From Flavobacteriaceae bacterium (GTDB lineage: Bacteria > Bacteroidota > Bacteroidia > Flavobacteriales > Flavobacteriaceae): 64,000 nt of DNA. Positions 26,064 to 36,199 of the stretch are shown here, piece after piece. Numbering within the stretch: the first letter of the stretch is position 1; every line of letters begins with the position of its first letter. Position numbers and translations under genes: made by a program. The notes beneath the pieces were generated by a model. It saw only the letters and a program-made list of their open reading frames with translations, ran no database searches and was not told the DNA's origin. The stretch covers positions 1 to 64,000 of the forward strand of contig JABHWD010000012.1 of assembly GCA_018657955.1 (NCBI GenBank). The letters run 5' to 3'.

Positions 26064-27407
26064 ATGTCAAAAGACATCATTGTTAAAAAGGGTTTAAACA
26101 TCAATTTAGTTGGTGATGCTTCCAAGACTCTAGAAATTTCTAAAAATAGCAAATATTATTCTTTATACCCTGATGATTTTCATGGAGTATTTCCAAAACT
26201 TACAATTAAGGTTGATCAAAAAGTAAAAGCAGGCGATGTTCTTTTTTTTGATAAAAACAATGAAGAAGTAAAATTTGTTTCACCTGTTTCGGGTAAAATT
26301 ACTGAGATTCAAAGGGGTGAAAGAAGAAGGATTGTTTCTATTAAAATTTTAGCAGATAAAAAAATAGAATATAAAAACTTAGGAAAGCTAGATGCCAAGG
26401 CTGATAAAAATAAGATAATTGATTATTTCTTAAACTCTGGTTTATGGCCTTTTATAAAACAAAGACCCTATGACGTGATAGCTGATCACAAAATATCTCC
26501 TAAATCAATTTTTATTTCTGGATTTTCATCAGCACCACTTTCAGCTGATTTAGACTTTATTTCAAAAGGTTATGAAGATAAGATTCAAACCGCTATAAAT
26601 TTTTTATCAAAATTAACTAAGGGTGAAATACATATGTCAGTTAGAAAGAATTCAAATTCAGAATTATCTAATCTAAATAATATAACTATTCATAATGTTT
26701 CAGGGCCTCATCCTTCTGGAAATGTAGGAACATTAATCAATAAGGTGTCTCCTGTGAATAAAGGTGAAGTCGTATGGACAATTTCTTTGCAAGATCTTAT
26801 TCTAATAGGTTCAGTTATTGAATCTGGAAAATTTTCTGCAGAAAGGATAATTGCATTAGTAGGATCATCTATTGAGAATCCGAGATATATTAAAACTATT
26901 ATTGGATCTCAGATTTCAAAGATTCTAGATAAAGGAATTCAGGACAATAATAGAATAATTTCTGGAAATGTATTGACTGGAAAACAAATTTCTATAAAAG
27001 GAAATCTTGATTATTACAGTAATACAGTAAGTGTAATCCCTGAGGGTAATGATTACGATCTTTTTGGATGGACTAGACCTATATTTGATAAAATTTCAAC
27101 TTCTAGAGCGTTAACTTTTTCATGGCTTTTTCCAAATAAAAAATTTAGCTTGAACACAAATACTAATGGCGAGCATAGAGCATTTGTTATTACAGGCGCT
27201 TATGAGAAAGTTTTCCCATTAGATATATATCCAATGAGAATATTAAAAGCATGTATGTATAAGGATCTTGAGGAAATGGAAGCTTTAGGCATGTATGAAG
27301 TTGCTCCTGAAGATTTTGCATTAACTGAGTTTATATGCATATCTAAGCAACCTCATCAAGAAATAATTAGAAAAGGATTAGACTTAATGAAAAAAGAATT
27401 AGGATAA
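26064..27407 (+). CDS. nqrA: Na+-translocating NADH:quinone reductase subunit A
   Basis: A 447-residue cytoplasmic subunit of Na+-NQR, which helps bind quinone. It starts with the biotinyl-like fold DIIVKKGLNINLVGDAS and the HGVFPKLTIKVDQKVKAGD stretch, and contains NVSGPHPSGNVGTLINKVSPV and the C-terminal TGAYEKVFPLDIYPMRILKA. The length is typical (about 446-450). The ATG at 26064 was chosen. It overlaps nqrB by 1 base and starts the seven-gene operon nqrABCDEF-apbE. Confidence 0.97.
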   Translation: MSKDIIVKKGLNINLVGDASKTLEISKNSKYYSLYPDDFHGVFPKLTIKVDQKVKAGDVLFFDKNNEEVKFVSPVSGKITEIQRGERRRIVSIKILADKKIEYKNLGKLDAKADKNKIIDYFLNSGLWPFIKQRPYDVIADHKISPKSIFISGFSSAPLSADLDFISKGYEDKIQTAINFLSKLTKGEIHMSVRKNSNSELSNLNNITIHNVSGPHPSGNVGTLINKVSPVNKGEVVWTISLQDLILIGSVIESGKFSAERIIALVGSSIENPRYIKTIIGSQISKILDKGIQDNNRIISGNVLTGKQISIKGNLDYYSNTVSVIPEGNDYDLFGWTRPIFDKISTSRALTFSWLFPNKKFSLNTNTNGEHRAFVITGAYEKVFPLDIYPMRILKACMYKDLEEMEALGMYEVAPEDFALTEFICISKQPHQEIIRKGLDLMKKELG

Positions 27408-28621
27408 TGGGGATAAAATTAAGTCTACATCAATTAAAGGAAAAATTTAAGGGCAATATGTTTGCTCCTGCATTTAATGCATTTCATACTTTTTTATATA
27501 CACCGAATGATGTAACTAAAGGTGGAACTCATATAAAAGCAGCAGATGATTTGAAAAGAACAATGAACATGGTTATCCTTTCACTAGTTCCATGTCTTTT
27601 GTTTGGTATATTCAATGCTGGATATCAGCATTATGCTGCAGTTGATCTTGCTAATGGAATAATTAGAGAAGCCTCGTTTCTAGGTAATTTTATTACTTTG
27701 GAAAATTTTCTATTGGGATCAACTAAAGTCCTCCCACTTGTTATAGTATCTTATGTTGTAGGGCTTACTGTTGAATTTATTTTTGCAGTTATAAAGGGTC
27801 ATGAAGTTGAAGAAGGTTATTTAGTGACCGGCATGTTAGTTCCATTAATTGTCCCAGTTGATCTCCCTCTTTGGATGTTAGCAGTTGCTGTAATTTTTGG
27901 AGTTATAATTGGAAAAGAGGTGTTTGGTGGAACAGGAATGAATATTCTAAATCCAGCGCTTACTATTAGAGCTTTTTTATTTTTTGCCTATCCTACATGG
28001 ATGAGTGGAGATAAAGTATGGGTTCATCAAGCAGTGGAAAGAACAGGTACAGCTGAGGCAATTTCAGGAGAAACAATTTTAGGTATGCATGCTCAGAATA
28101 TACCTATTGAGATATACGATTTATCAGATATGTTTATTGGGTTTATACCGGGATCTGTAGGTGAAACTTCTAAAATATTAATTATTCTAGGTGCACTATT
28201 TTTAATTTTTACAAAGATAGGTTCATGGAGAATAATGCTTAGTACAATCGCAGGCGCTCTTTTTATGGGCTTAATTTTTAATCAAGTAGTTGATCTTGGA
28301 TGGATTACAGAAACTAGTAAATTTTATGGCTTAATGAGTGTTCCTTTTTGGGAGCATTTGTTAATAGGGAGTATTTTATTTGGAGCAGTTTTCATGGCAA
28401 CTGATCCAGTAACTGCAGCGCAGACTTTAAAAGGTAAATGGATTTATGGGTTTTTAATTGGTTTTATTTCAATTATGATTAGAGTATTTAATCCTGCTTA
28501 TCCTGAAGGAGTATTTTTAGCAATATTATTAATGAATGTTTTTGCTCCTACAATTGATCATTATGTTATTCAATCTAATATTAAGAACAGACTTAATAGG
28601 ATTAAAATAAAAATTAGTTAG
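27407..28621 (+). CDS. nqrB: Na+-translocating NADH:quinone reductase subunit B
   Basis: A 404-residue polytopic membrane subunit that carries covalent FMN and helps form the Na+ pathway. Features include RTMNMVILSLVPCLLFGIFN, GTGMNILNPALTIRAFLFFAYP, and MATDPVTAAQTLKGKWIYG. The covalent FMN site in well-studied NqrB proteins is the threonine in an SGAT motif. Here the equivalent site reads SGET at residues 220-223, so Thr223 is present but the alanine is glutamate. Whether ApbE accepts this is open. The start overlaps the nqrA stop (TAATGG context). Confidence 0.96.
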   Translation: MGIKLSLHQLKEKFKGNMFAPAFNAFHTFLYTPNDVTKGGTHIKAADDLKRTMNMVILSLVPCLLFGIFNAGYQHYAAVDLANGIIREASFLGNFITLENFLLGSTKVLPLVIVSYVVGLTVEFIFAVIKGHEVEEGYLVTGMLVPLIVPVDLPLWMLAVAVIFGVIIGKEVFGGTGMNILNPALTIRAFLFFAYPTWMSGDKVWVHQAVERTGTAEAISGETILGMHAQNIPIEIYDLSDMFIGFIPGSVGETSKILIILGALFLIFTKIGSWRIMLSTIAGALFMGLIFNQVVDLGWITETSKFYGLMSVPFWEHLLIGSILFGAVFMATDPVTAAQTLKGKWIYGFLIGFISIMIRVFNPAYPEGVFLAILLMNVFAPTIDHYVIQSNIKNRLNRIKIKIS

Positions 28622-28622
28622 A

Positions 28623-29375
28623 ATGGGAATTAATACAGATAAAAACTCATATACAATACTTTTTGCCATAGGGATGGTTATTATTGTAGGTACACTACTT
28701 GCTGCTATTGATTCCTCCTTAAAAGAAAAAATAAAAACAAATAAAATTCTTGAGAAACAACAGAATATTCTTTATGCAATTGGAGTAGATGATAATGAAG
28801 GTAATAATGTTAGTTTTATTTCTACTGATCAGGCTCCTATCGAATTTGATAAATATGTAGTTAATCAAATTTATATTCAAGGAGGTAAAGTAATTGAAGA
28901 TGAAGAAGCTTATTTGATTGAAGTAAAAAAGGAAAAGACACTTGCAAAAAATCCAAATTATGATAGAAGATTGCCTTTATTTATTGCTGAAAAGGATCAG
29001 AAAAAATATTATGTTGCACCAATAAGAGGAAAGGGTTTATGGAATTCAATTTGGGGTTATGTTGCTATGGATGAAAACATGGTAATTCAAGGAGCTTATT
29101 TTGATCACCAGGCAGAAACCCCAGGACTGGGAGCTAATATAAATCAGAGATTTTTTATGGATGATTTCATTGGTGAGAACTTATTGGATTCTAATGGTAA
29201 TTTTAGAGGAATAACTGTCTCTAAAAAAGATCTTGATCCTAGAAATGAAATAAAGGATGATAATAGGGTAGATGCAATTGCTGGAGCTACCATAACGGGT
29301 GATGGTGTTTCCGCAATGATTAAAAGTGATTTAAGATTATACGTACCATACTTTAAAAAATTAAAACAGAATTAG
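28623..29375 (+). CDS. nqrC: Na+-translocating NADH:quinone reductase subunit C
   Basis: A 250-residue subunit with one N-terminal membrane helix (YTILFAIGMVIIVGTLLAAI) and a periplasmic FMN-binding domain. Seen are APIRGKGLWNSIWGYVAMD, DHQAETPGLGANI and the FMN-attachment region DAIAGATITGDGV. The attachment threonine is Thr223 in AGAT; the usual motif is SGAT, so the serine is alanine here. It lies 1 base after nqrB and directly abuts nqrD. Confidence 0.96.
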   Translation: MGINTDKNSYTILFAIGMVIIVGTLLAAIDSSLKEKIKTNKILEKQQNILYAIGVDDNEGNNVSFISTDQAPIEFDKYVVNQIYIQGGKVIEDEEAYLIEVKKEKTLAKNPNYDRRLPLFIAEKDQKKYYVAPIRGKGLWNSIWGYVAMDENMVIQGAYFDHQAETPGLGANINQRFFMDDFIGENLLDSNGNFRGITVSKKDLDPRNEIKDDNRVDAIAGATITGDGVSAMIKSDLRLYVPYFKKLKQN

Positions 29376-30020
29376 ATGGGGTTATTATCAAAAAAAGATA
29401 GCAAATTAATATTAGATCCATTATCAGATAATAATCCGATAACTATTCAGGTTCTTGGGATTTGTTCAGCTTTGGCTATCACAGCTGAACTTGAAGCCTC
29501 GGTTGTAATGTCTATTGCAGTTTTATTTGTAATGGGGGCAGGTAATGTTGTAATTTCTTTAATAAGAAATATCGTCCCATCCAGAATTAGAATTATTGTC
29601 CAATTAATAATTATTGCAACCCTAGTAATTATAGTAGATTTAGTTTTAAAAGCTTATGCTTACGAGTTAAGTAAAACGCTATCTGTATTTGTTGGTCTTA
29701 TAATTACCAATTGTATAATTATGGGAAGGTTTGAAGCTTTTGCTCTTGGTAATGGTCTATGGAGATCATTCCTTGATGGTATTGGAAATGCATTAGGATA
29801 TTCTTTAATATTAATAATTGTAGGGTTTTTTAGAGAATTATTAGGGTCAGGAACTCTTTGGGGTTATCCTGTTTTAGGAGATGCTATTGACAAGACTGGA
29901 TTATATGCCTTTGGATATGAAAACAATGGGTTTATGTTATTATCACCAATGGCACTGATTGTGGTTGGAATTATCATTTGGATTCAACGATCAAAAAGTA
30001 CTCATTTAATTGAAGATTAA
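29376..30020 (+). CDS. nqrD: Na+-translocating NADH:quinone reductase subunit D
   Basis: A 214-residue integral membrane subunit with six predicted helices. Typical segments are [54 protein letters not shown] and [16 protein letters not shown]. NqrD and NqrE are homologous with inverted topology and share an intramembrane 2Fe-2S centre in the known complex; each has the conserved cysteines, here in GICSAL and TNCIIMG. It abuts nqrC and precedes nqrE by 2 bases. Confidence 0.96.
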   Translation: MGLLSKKDSKLILDPLSDNNPITIQVLGICSALAITAELEASVVMSIAVLFVMGAGNVVISLIRNIVPSRIRIIVQLIIIATLVIIVDLVLKAYAYELSKTLSVFVGLIITNCIIMGRFEAFALGNGLWRSFLDGIGNALGYSLILIIVGFFRELLGSGTLWGYPVLGDAIDKTGLYAFGYENNGFMLLSPMALIVVGIIIWIQRSKSTHLIED

Positions 30021-30022
30021 AT

Positions 30023-30751
30023 ATGGAACATATAGAATTATTATTTAAATCTATTTTTATCGATAATATGGTATTTGCCACATTCTTAGGGATGTGTTCA
30101 TATCTAGCAGTTTCCAAAAAAGTTTCTACTGCTAATGGTCTTGGAGCAGCTGTACTTTTTGTATTAACCATTACAGTTCCTTTAAACTGGCTTTTAGATA
30201 CTTATGTACTACAGGATGGTGCTATGAAATGGTTACACCCAAGCCTTGAAGAATATAATCTTAATTTTTTATCCTTTATATTATTTATTGCCACAATAGC
30301 AACAATGGTTCAATTAGTTGAGATTGTTGTTGAAAAATTTTCACCTGCACTTTATAATTCACTAGGAATATTTTTGCCTTTGATTGCTGTTAATTGTGCA
30401 ATATTAGGAGGTTCATTATTTATGCAGTCAAGAGAGATTCCTTCAATTGAACTAGCATTAACCTATGGAATTGGATCAGGAATAGGCTGGTGGTTGGCAA
30501 TTTTAGCCATTGCATCAATTCGTGAAAAAATTAGGTATTCCAATGTACCTGCTCCATTAAGAGGTCTTGGAATTACGTTTATTATAACAGGATTGATGGC
30601 TATTGGTTTTATGAGTTTTGGAGGAATGTTAACAGGAGGAGATGAGGCTCCAAAAACTACTCAAAAAGAAATAGTTTTAGATTCAGATAGTGAAGATTAT
30701 ATCGCTGAAGAAGATCAAATACTTATGGATACAAATAATGATATAGAGTAA
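30023..30751 (+). CDS. nqrE: Na+-translocating NADH:quinone reductase subunit E
   Basis: A 242-residue six-helix membrane subunit. Typical segments are [39 protein letters not shown] and the [17 protein letters not shown] stretch, plus [16 protein letters not shown]. Conserved cysteines are in GMCSY and VNCAI. It carries an acidic C-terminal tail of about 35 residues ([14 protein letters not shown]), longer than E. coli-type homologues such as RnfA, facing the aqueous phase. It is followed by nqrF after 3 bases. Confidence 0.96.
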   Translation: MEHIELLFKSIFIDNMVFATFLGMCSYLAVSKKVSTANGLGAAVLFVLTITVPLNWLLDTYVLQDGAMKWLHPSLEEYNLNFLSFILFIATIATMVQLVEIVVEKFSPALYNSLGIFLPLIAVNCAILGGSLFMQSREIPSIELALTYGIGSGIGWWLAILAIASIREKIRYSNVPAPLRGLGITFIITGLMAIGFMSFGGMLTGGDEAPKTTQKEIVLDSDSEDYIAEEDQILMDTNNDIE

Positions 30752-30754
30752 AGT

Positions 30755-32062
30755 ATGATACTAGCAACTTCTATTTCGAAATCTATAATTCTAGTAATAG
30801 GTATATTATTAACAGTTACATTATTGTTAATATTAATGCTCTTATTTGTTAAGGAAAAACTCTCTCCTTCAGGCCCTGTTAAAATTAATATTAACGGAAA
30901 AAAGGAAATTGAAGTTAATTCTGGAGATTCTTTACTTACAACACTTAGTTCTCAAAAGATATTTTTACCATCTGCCTGTGGAGGAGGTGGTACCTGCATT
31001 CAATGTGAATGTCATATTAATTCTGGAGGAGGAGAGGCATTACCAACAGAAACCCCACACTTTACTAGAAAAGAGCTGCAGTCTGGAGCTAGACTTGCAT
31101 GTCAAGTAAAAGTTAAACAGGATATGGACATTAGCATTCCTGATGAGGTTTTTGGTATAAAAAAATGGGAAGCTACAGTAGTTAGAAACTATAATGTTGC
31201 ATCATTTATTAAAGAATTTGTTGTCCGAATTCCAGAAGATATGGGATATAAGGCAGGAGGCTATATACAAGTAGAAATCCCAGAAACTGAGGTGAAATTT
31301 TCTGATATAGAAATTGAAGCTCATCCAGAAGAGCACGATTCTCCAGACAAGTTTAAGGCTGAGTGGGATAAATTTAATTTATGGCCATTAGTAATGAAGA
31401 ATTCTGAAATAACTGAAAGAGCATATTCTATGGCTTCATATCCTGCAGAAGGTAGGGACATAATGTTAAATGTAAGAATAGCTACTCCTCCTTGGGACAG
31501 AGATAAGAACTCTTGGATGAATGTAACCCCTGGTATTGCATCTTCATATATGTTTTCAAGAAAACCGGGAGATAAAGTGACTATTTCAGGCCCATTTGGC
31601 GAGTTTTTCATCAATGATTCTGAAGCTGAAATGTTGTATGTTGGTGGAGGTGCTGGGATGGCTCCATTAAGGTCTCACCTATATCATTTATTTAATACTT
31701 TGAAGACTGGAAGAAAAGTTACTTACTGGTATGGAGGAAGATCTAGAAGAGAATTATTCTATCTTGACCATTTTTATAAACTTGAAAAATCTTTTTCAAA
31801 TTTCAAATTTTATATATCTCTTTCTGAACCTCTTCCTGAAGATAATTGGAAAATTAAAAAAGACATTAATTCTAAAGGAGATGGTTTTGTTGGTTTTATT
31901 CATAATTGTGTTATTGATAACTACCTAAATTATCATGAATCTCCTGAAGATATTGAACTATATTTCTGTGGCCCACCGCTAATGAATCAGGCTGTTCAAA
32001 AAATGGGTGAAGATTTTGGCATTCCTGATGAGAATATCAGATTTGATGATTTTGGTATTTAG
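30755..32062 (+). CDS. nqrF: Na+-translocating NADH:quinone reductase subunit F (NADH dehydrogenase)
   Basis: A 435-residue electron-entry subunit with an N-terminal membrane helix (residues about 10-31). A 2Fe-2S ferredoxin domain follows, with cysteines C75, C81, C84 and C116 in SACGGGGTCIQC and ARLACQVKV. The FAD domain has RAYSMASYP, and the NADH domain has YVGGGAGMAPLRSHL and the C-terminal ELYFCGPPLMNQAVQKM. Electrons enter from NADH here and pass through NqrD/E and the FMN of NqrC and NqrB to quinone. apbE follows after 17 bases. Confidence 0.97.
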   Translation: MILATSISKSIILVIGILLTVTLLLILMLLFVKEKLSPSGPVKININGKKEIEVNSGDSLLTTLSSQKIFLPSACGGGGTCIQCECHINSGGGEALPTETPHFTRKELQSGARLACQVKVKQDMDISIPDEVFGIKKWEATVVRNYNVASFIKEFVVRIPEDMGYKAGGYIQVEIPETEVKFSDIEIEAHPEEHDSPDKFKAEWDKFNLWPLVMKNSEITERAYSMASYPAEGRDIMLNVRIATPPWDRDKNSWMNVTPGIASSYMFSRKPGDKVTISGPFGEFFINDSEAEMLYVGGGAGMAPLRSHLYHLFNTLKTGRKVTYWYGGRSRRELFYLDHFYKLEKSFSNFKFYISLSEPLPEDNWKIKKDINSKGDGFVGFIHNCVIDNYLNYHESPEDIELYFCGPPLMNQAVQKMGEDFGIPDENIRFDDFGI

Positions 32063-32079
32063 TCTAAGGATAAAAGTTT

Positions 32080-33045
32080 ATGAACAGAGTTATTGTATTT
32101 CTTTTTTTTATATTTTCTTGTAATCAGAATCCGAAAACAACTTTACAAGGGATAGCATTTGGCACTTCATACTCTGTCCAGTACTTTTCAGAAGATCAGA
32201 TAGATTATTCTATTCAATTGGATAGCATATTTGATTTAATAAATAATTCTATGTCAACTTATATTGACACTTCTATTATCTCTAGAATCAATAATAATGA
32301 GCCTGTAAAGGCTGATAATCATTTTGTTAATGTATTTAATGCCTCAAAAAAGATATTCGATAAAACAAAGGGAAAATTTGATCCTTCAGCAGGTATATTA
32401 GTAAACTTTTGGGGTTTTGGACCTAAGTTTACTAATATACCTGTTGATTCATTAGCATTAGACAATTTAAAATTACTTGTTGGATTTGAGAAATTTAAGA
32501 TAGGTGATACAAATATTATTTTAAGACCAAAAAATTCATTTTTAGATTTTAACGCTATTGCAAAAGGTTATACAGTAGATTTAATATCGGGTTTTTTAGA
32601 TGATAATAATATTGACAACTATTTAGTAGAGATTGGAGGTGAACTAAGAGCAAAAGGATCAAATCTTTCTAAAAAAAATAGTTGGATTATTGGAATTGAT
32701 GAACCTAGATATGATGATAGTCAAAATATTTTTATAACAACTGAATTAAATAATTTAGCAATGGCAACTTCTGGTGTTTATAGAAAATATAAAACTGATT
32801 CAAATGGCAGAAAGTATGCTCATATTTTAGACCCTATATCAGGATTACCTGCCAAAACAAATATTTTAAGTGTTTCAGTTGTATCAGAAACTTGTATGGA
32901 AGCTGATGCATATGCTACAGCATTACATCTAATGAACATAAAAGAAATAGAAGACTTTCTTGATAAGAATAAAGATATTAGCGTATATATAATTTATGAA
33001 AATAAAAATAGAGAGATGATTGGTAAAGCTTATAATGATTTTTAG
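32080..33045 (+). CDS. apbE: FAD:protein FMN transferase (ApbE), lipoprotein
   Basis: A 321-residue enzyme that attaches FMN to threonine in NqrB and NqrC, using FAD. A lipobox (FIFSC, Cys14) indicates a lipoprotein on the outer face of the inner membrane. Family segments are LQGIAFGTSYSVQYF, FDPSAGILVNFWGFG, LDFNAIAKGYTVDLI, VEIGGELRAKG, and KYAHILDPISGLPA. The Thr or Ser residues of the metal site lie in TSGVYRKY and the DAYATALHLM segment. It is the last gene of the nqr operon and convergent with the methyltransferase gene (12-base gap). Confidence 0.93.
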   Translation: MNRVIVFLFFIFSCNQNPKTTLQGIAFGTSYSVQYFSEDQIDYSIQLDSIFDLINNSMSTYIDTSIISRINNNEPVKADNHFVNVFNASKKIFDKTKGKFDPSAGILVNFWGFGPKFTNIPVDSLALDNLKLLVGFEKFKIGDTNIILRPKNSFLDFNAIAKGYTVDLISGFLDDNNIDNYLVEIGGELRAKGSNLSKKNSWIIGIDEPRYDDSQNIFITTELNNLAMATSGVYRKYKTDSNGRKYAHILDPISGLPAKTNILSVSVVSETCMEADAYATALHLMNIKEIEDFLDKNKDISVYIIYENKNREMIGKAYNDF

Positions 33046-33057
33046 AATTAGATAATC

Positions 33058-33822
33058 TTACTTCTTACACACAGGAATTATTTCAGTTGGTGATAGGCAA
33101 TATTTTGTAATCTCTTTATCACTAAGTTTATTGGCATATTTTACTTTTTTTACAGAAAAACCAACAGATTTTAGTCTTTCAAAATAATCCATTCCATAAA
33201 TTCTAACATGGTCATATTGTCCAAACATTCTATTTCTTTCTTTGGGACTCTTTATTGATCTATCTTCATAAGTGTTTTCTCTTTTTGAATCTATAGGAAT
33301 TTGAAAAATACCTATTCCTCCTTTTTTTAGGACTCTATATAATTCACTCATTGCTTTTAGGTCATCCTCTATGTGTTCTAATACATGATTACAAAGTATA
33401 AAATCATATGTATCATCTTTTAGGGGAAGATTACAAATATCAGCTTTTATATCAGCTAGTGGTGAATTCAAATCAATAGTATCATATAAGATATTATTAG
33501 ATTTTTTAAATATTTCATAGAATGCTGGTTCTGGAGCAAAGTGTAATAATTTGACTTTGTTACTAAAAATTTTAGTTTCATTTTTTAAATAAAGCCATAA
33601 CATTCTATGTCTTTCTAATGAATATGTGGAAGGGGATAGAGCATTTTTTCTGACATTATTATATCCATAAGGAATAAATTCTCTAAAACTCTTTCCATCA
33701 ATAGGATCCGTATACTTATCTCCTTTGAGATATAATCTAATAATTGGTTTAACAAAAGTACTGATCCTTGTTAAAATAGTTCTAGGAATATAATTTAAAA
33801 TAAGTTTGATTATTGATTTCAT
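33058..33822 (-). CDS. Class I SAM-dependent methyltransferase
   Basis: A 254-residue protein with a methyltransferase domain of the type 11 group. The SAM loop is degenerate (LLHFAPEPAFYEIFKKSN), followed by LPLKDDTYDFILCNHVLEHI and ELYRVLKKGGIGIFQIPID. An N-terminal extension of about 95 residues (NYIPRTILTRISTFVKPIIR and a zone with DPIDGKSFREFIPYGYN) is not catalytic in appearance. LLHFAPEP is seen in methyltransferases of glycan or lipid loci, but the target is unknown. It starts directly after map, as the last gene of gpmI-map-methyltransferase. Confidence 0.75.
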   Translation of the reverse strand: MKSIIKLILNYIPRTILTRISTFVKPIIRLYLKGDKYTDPIDGKSFREFIPYGYNNVRKNALSPSTYSLERHRMLWLYLKNETKIFSNKVKLLHFAPEPAFYEIFKKSNNILYDTIDLNSPLADIKADICNLPLKDDTYDFILCNHVLEHIEDDLKAMSELYRVLKKGGIGIFQIPIDSKRENTYEDRSIKSPKERNRMFGQYDHVRIYGMDYFERLKSVGFSVKKVKYANKLSDKEITKYCLSPTEIIPVCKK

Positions 33823-34635
33823 TTATTTAAAAAAATTATGAAATTCTTTTTCTTCGTTAGATTTTATTCCAAGAACTTCATAAATAAATTTGAAGGTTGA
33901 TAATATTTCTGGTTTACCATCTATAATGGCTATGTTATGTTCAAAATGTGCACTTGGCTTATTATCTTGAGTAGTAATTGTCCATCCATCATTATGTTGA
34001 AAAATTTTGTGGGTTCCCTGATTAATCATAGGTTCTATAGCTACTGTCATTCTATTTTTAAATTTTTTTCCAATTCCTTTTCTCCCATAGTTTGGCATTT
34101 CAGGTTTCTCATGCATAACTTTCCCAATACCATGCCCAACTAATTCTCTTACAACTCCAAATCCATTTTTTTCACAATGATTTTGAATTGCATATCCTAC
34201 ATCACCTACTCTATTACCTTTTTTAAACTCCCTCATACCAATATATAATGACTCTTTTGTAATGTTCAGTAGTCTTTGGGTTTCTTCAGGAACTTCTCCA
34301 ACTGTAAATGTATATGCATGATCTCCATAATAACCGTCTTTTAATACACCGCAGTCTATTGAAATTATATCTCCATTTTTTAATGGTTTATTATTTGGAA
34401 TTCCATGTACTACTTGAGAATTTGGACTTACACATAATGTATTTGGGAAACCATATAACCCTAAAAATCCAGGGATAGCATTATTAGATCTTATAAAATC
34501 TTCTGCAATTTTGTCTAATTTTAATGTTGTTACTCCTTCTTTTATTTCTTTTGCAATTAATCCAAGAGTTTTTGAAACTAATAGAGCGCTTTCTCTGATG
34601 AGTTTAATTTCTTCAATATCTTTTATTATACCCAT
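33823..34635 (-). CDS. map: Methionine aminopeptidase, type I
   Basis: A 270-residue cytosolic metalloprotease that removes the initiator methionine. The dinuclear metal ligands are visible: SIDCGVLKDGYYGDHAYTF gives the two Asp, VRELVGHGIGKVMHEKP the His, VAIEPMI the first Glu, and SAHFEHNIAI the second Glu. Type I length. It lies 5 bases after gpmI and 0 bases before the methyltransferase, so it is in the same operon. Confidence 0.95.
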   Translation of the reverse strand: MGIIKDIEEIKLIRESALLVSKTLGLIAKEIKEGVTTLKLDKIAEDFIRSNNAIPGFLGLYGFPNTLCVSPNSQVVHGIPNNKPLKNGDIISIDCGVLKDGYYGDHAYTFTVGEVPEETQRLLNITKESLYIGMREFKKGNRVGDVGYAIQNHCEKNGFGVVRELVGHGIGKVMHEKPEMPNYGRKGIGKKFKNRMTVAIEPMINQGTHKIFQHNDGWTITTQDNKPSAHFEHNIAIIDGKPEILSTFKFIYEVLGIKSNEEKEFHNFFK

Positions 34636-34640
34636 AATAT

Positions 34641-36158
34641 TTATTTCAAAAGGGAATCTTGAGTCATGTCATCAGGAATTTCAATACCCATTAGTTCTAA
34701 AATAGTTGGTGCAATATTTGCCAAAATCCCACTATTAATGCTTTTTAAATCATTATCAATTAAAATTACTGGAACTAGATTGTTTGTATGTGCAGTATTT
34801 GGTGATCCATCAGGATTAGACATTGTTTCACAATTTCCATGATCTGCAATTAGTAATATGCTGTAATCACTATTTATTGCAGTATTTACAATTTCTTTTA
34901 CACATTTATCAATTGCTTCACATGCCTTTATCGCTGCACTCATTATTCCTGTATGACCAACCATGTCACCATTAGCAAAATTTAAGCAAATAAAATCATG
35001 GAACTGACCCTTAATTTCTTTAATTAATGCTTCTGCCACTAAAAATGCACTCATTTCTGGTTTTAAATCATAGGTAGCTACTTTAGGTGAATCTTTCAGT
35101 ATCCTTTTCTCACCATCAAAAGGTTTTTCTCTTCCACCAGAAAAGAAAAATGTAACGTGAGGATATTTTTCAGTTTCAGAGATTCTAAGTTGTTTTTTAT
35201 TATTTTTTTCTAATACCTCACCTAATGTATTTTTAATATTTTTTTTATTATAAATAACTTTAATCCCTGAAAAAGAAGTATCATAATTCGTCATTGTTAC
35301 AAAATAAAGATTCATGTCATTAACTTGGAATTGTGAAAATGTTCTTTGAGTTAATGCCCTAGTTAGTTGCCTCCCTCTATCTGTTCTAAAATTAAAGAAA
35401 ATGACTACATCATTTTTCCCTATATTTCCTACAGGGTTCATTGATTCATCAACTTTAATTATTGGTTTTAGGAATTCATCAGTACAATCATTAGAATAAT
35501 TTTCTTTTATTTCTTTACATAGATTATTGGCTTTTATTCCCTTTCCACTAGTTACTGCATCATATGCTAATTTTGTTCTTTCCCATCTATTATCTCTATC
35601 CATTGCAAAATATCTACCAGTAACCGATGCTAAAAAAGTATTCTTATCAACTAAAAATTTCTCTAGATTATTAATATCATTATAACCTGATTTTGGATCT
35701 ACATCTCTTCCATCAGTAAAAGCATGAATATATGATTTGAAATTATATTTTGAAGACAGCTTAATTAGTTCGTATAAATGATCTTGATGAGAATGTACGC
35801 CTCCATTACTAACTAGTCCTAAAAAATGAACAGCACTATTATTCTCTTCAGCATATTTAAATGCATCAATTGTAACTTCATTATTTCTAAATTCCTTCTT
35901 ATCAATTGATTTATTAATTTTTGCAAGCTCTTGTAATACAATTCTTCCTGCACCAAGATTTAGATGTCCAACTTCACTATTTCCCATTTGACCATCAGGT
36001 AAACCAACACTAATTCCATCTGTTTTTAGATTGGCATTTGGGTAATTATCATATAAATTATCAATAAAAGGAGTATTTGCTTGGTCGATAGCAGAAATTT
36101 TGGAGTCTTTTGATTTACCCCATCCATCTAAAATCATTAAAATAACCTTTTTGTTCAT
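34641..36158 (-). CDS. gpmI: 2,3-bisphosphoglycerate-independent phosphoglycerate mutase
   Basis: A 505-residue glycolytic enzyme of the alkaline phosphatase superfamily that needs Mn2+. Seen are the N-terminal LMILDGWGKSKD, the phospho-serine in GQMGNSEVGHLNLGAGR (Ser61), AFTDGRDVDP, GRYFAMDRDNRWERTK, and the C-terminal metal site IADHGNCETM and NTAHTNNLVPVIL. The length matches the family. A TATCTTTG box at 36179-36186 precedes it. It leads the gpmI-map-methyltransferase operon. Confidence 0.96.
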   Translation of the reverse strand: MNKKVILMILDGWGKSKDSKISAIDQANTPFIDNLYDNYPNANLKTDGISVGLPDGQMGNSEVGHLNLGAGRIVLQELAKINKSIDKKEFRNNEVTIDAFKYAEENNSAVHFLGLVSNGGVHSHQDHLYELIKLSSKYNFKSYIHAFTDGRDVDPKSGYNDINNLEKFLVDKNTFLASVTGRYFAMDRDNRWERTKLAYDAVTSGKGIKANNLCKEIKENYSNDCTDEFLKPIIKVDESMNPVGNIGKNDVVIFFNFRTDRGRQLTRALTQRTFSQFQVNDMNLYFVTMTNYDTSFSGIKVIYNKKNIKNTLGEVLEKNNKKQLRISETEKYPHVTFFFSGGREKPFDGEKRILKDSPKVATYDLKPEMSAFLVAEALIKEIKGQFHDFICLNFANGDMVGHTGIMSAAIKACEAIDKCVKEIVNTAINSDYSILLIADHGNCETMSNPDGSPNTAHTNNLVPVILIDNDLKSINSGILANIAPTILELMGIEIPDDMTQDSLLK

Positions 36159-36178
36159 AGAGCCTTACAAATAAGGTC

Positions 36179-36186
36179 CAAAGATA
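36179..36186 (-). promoter_or_regulatory. -7 promoter box for gpmI
   Basis: TATCTTTG on the minus strand, 20 bases before the gpmI ATG at 36158. Confidence 0.5.
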
Positions 36187-36199
36187 AAATAAATCAAAC

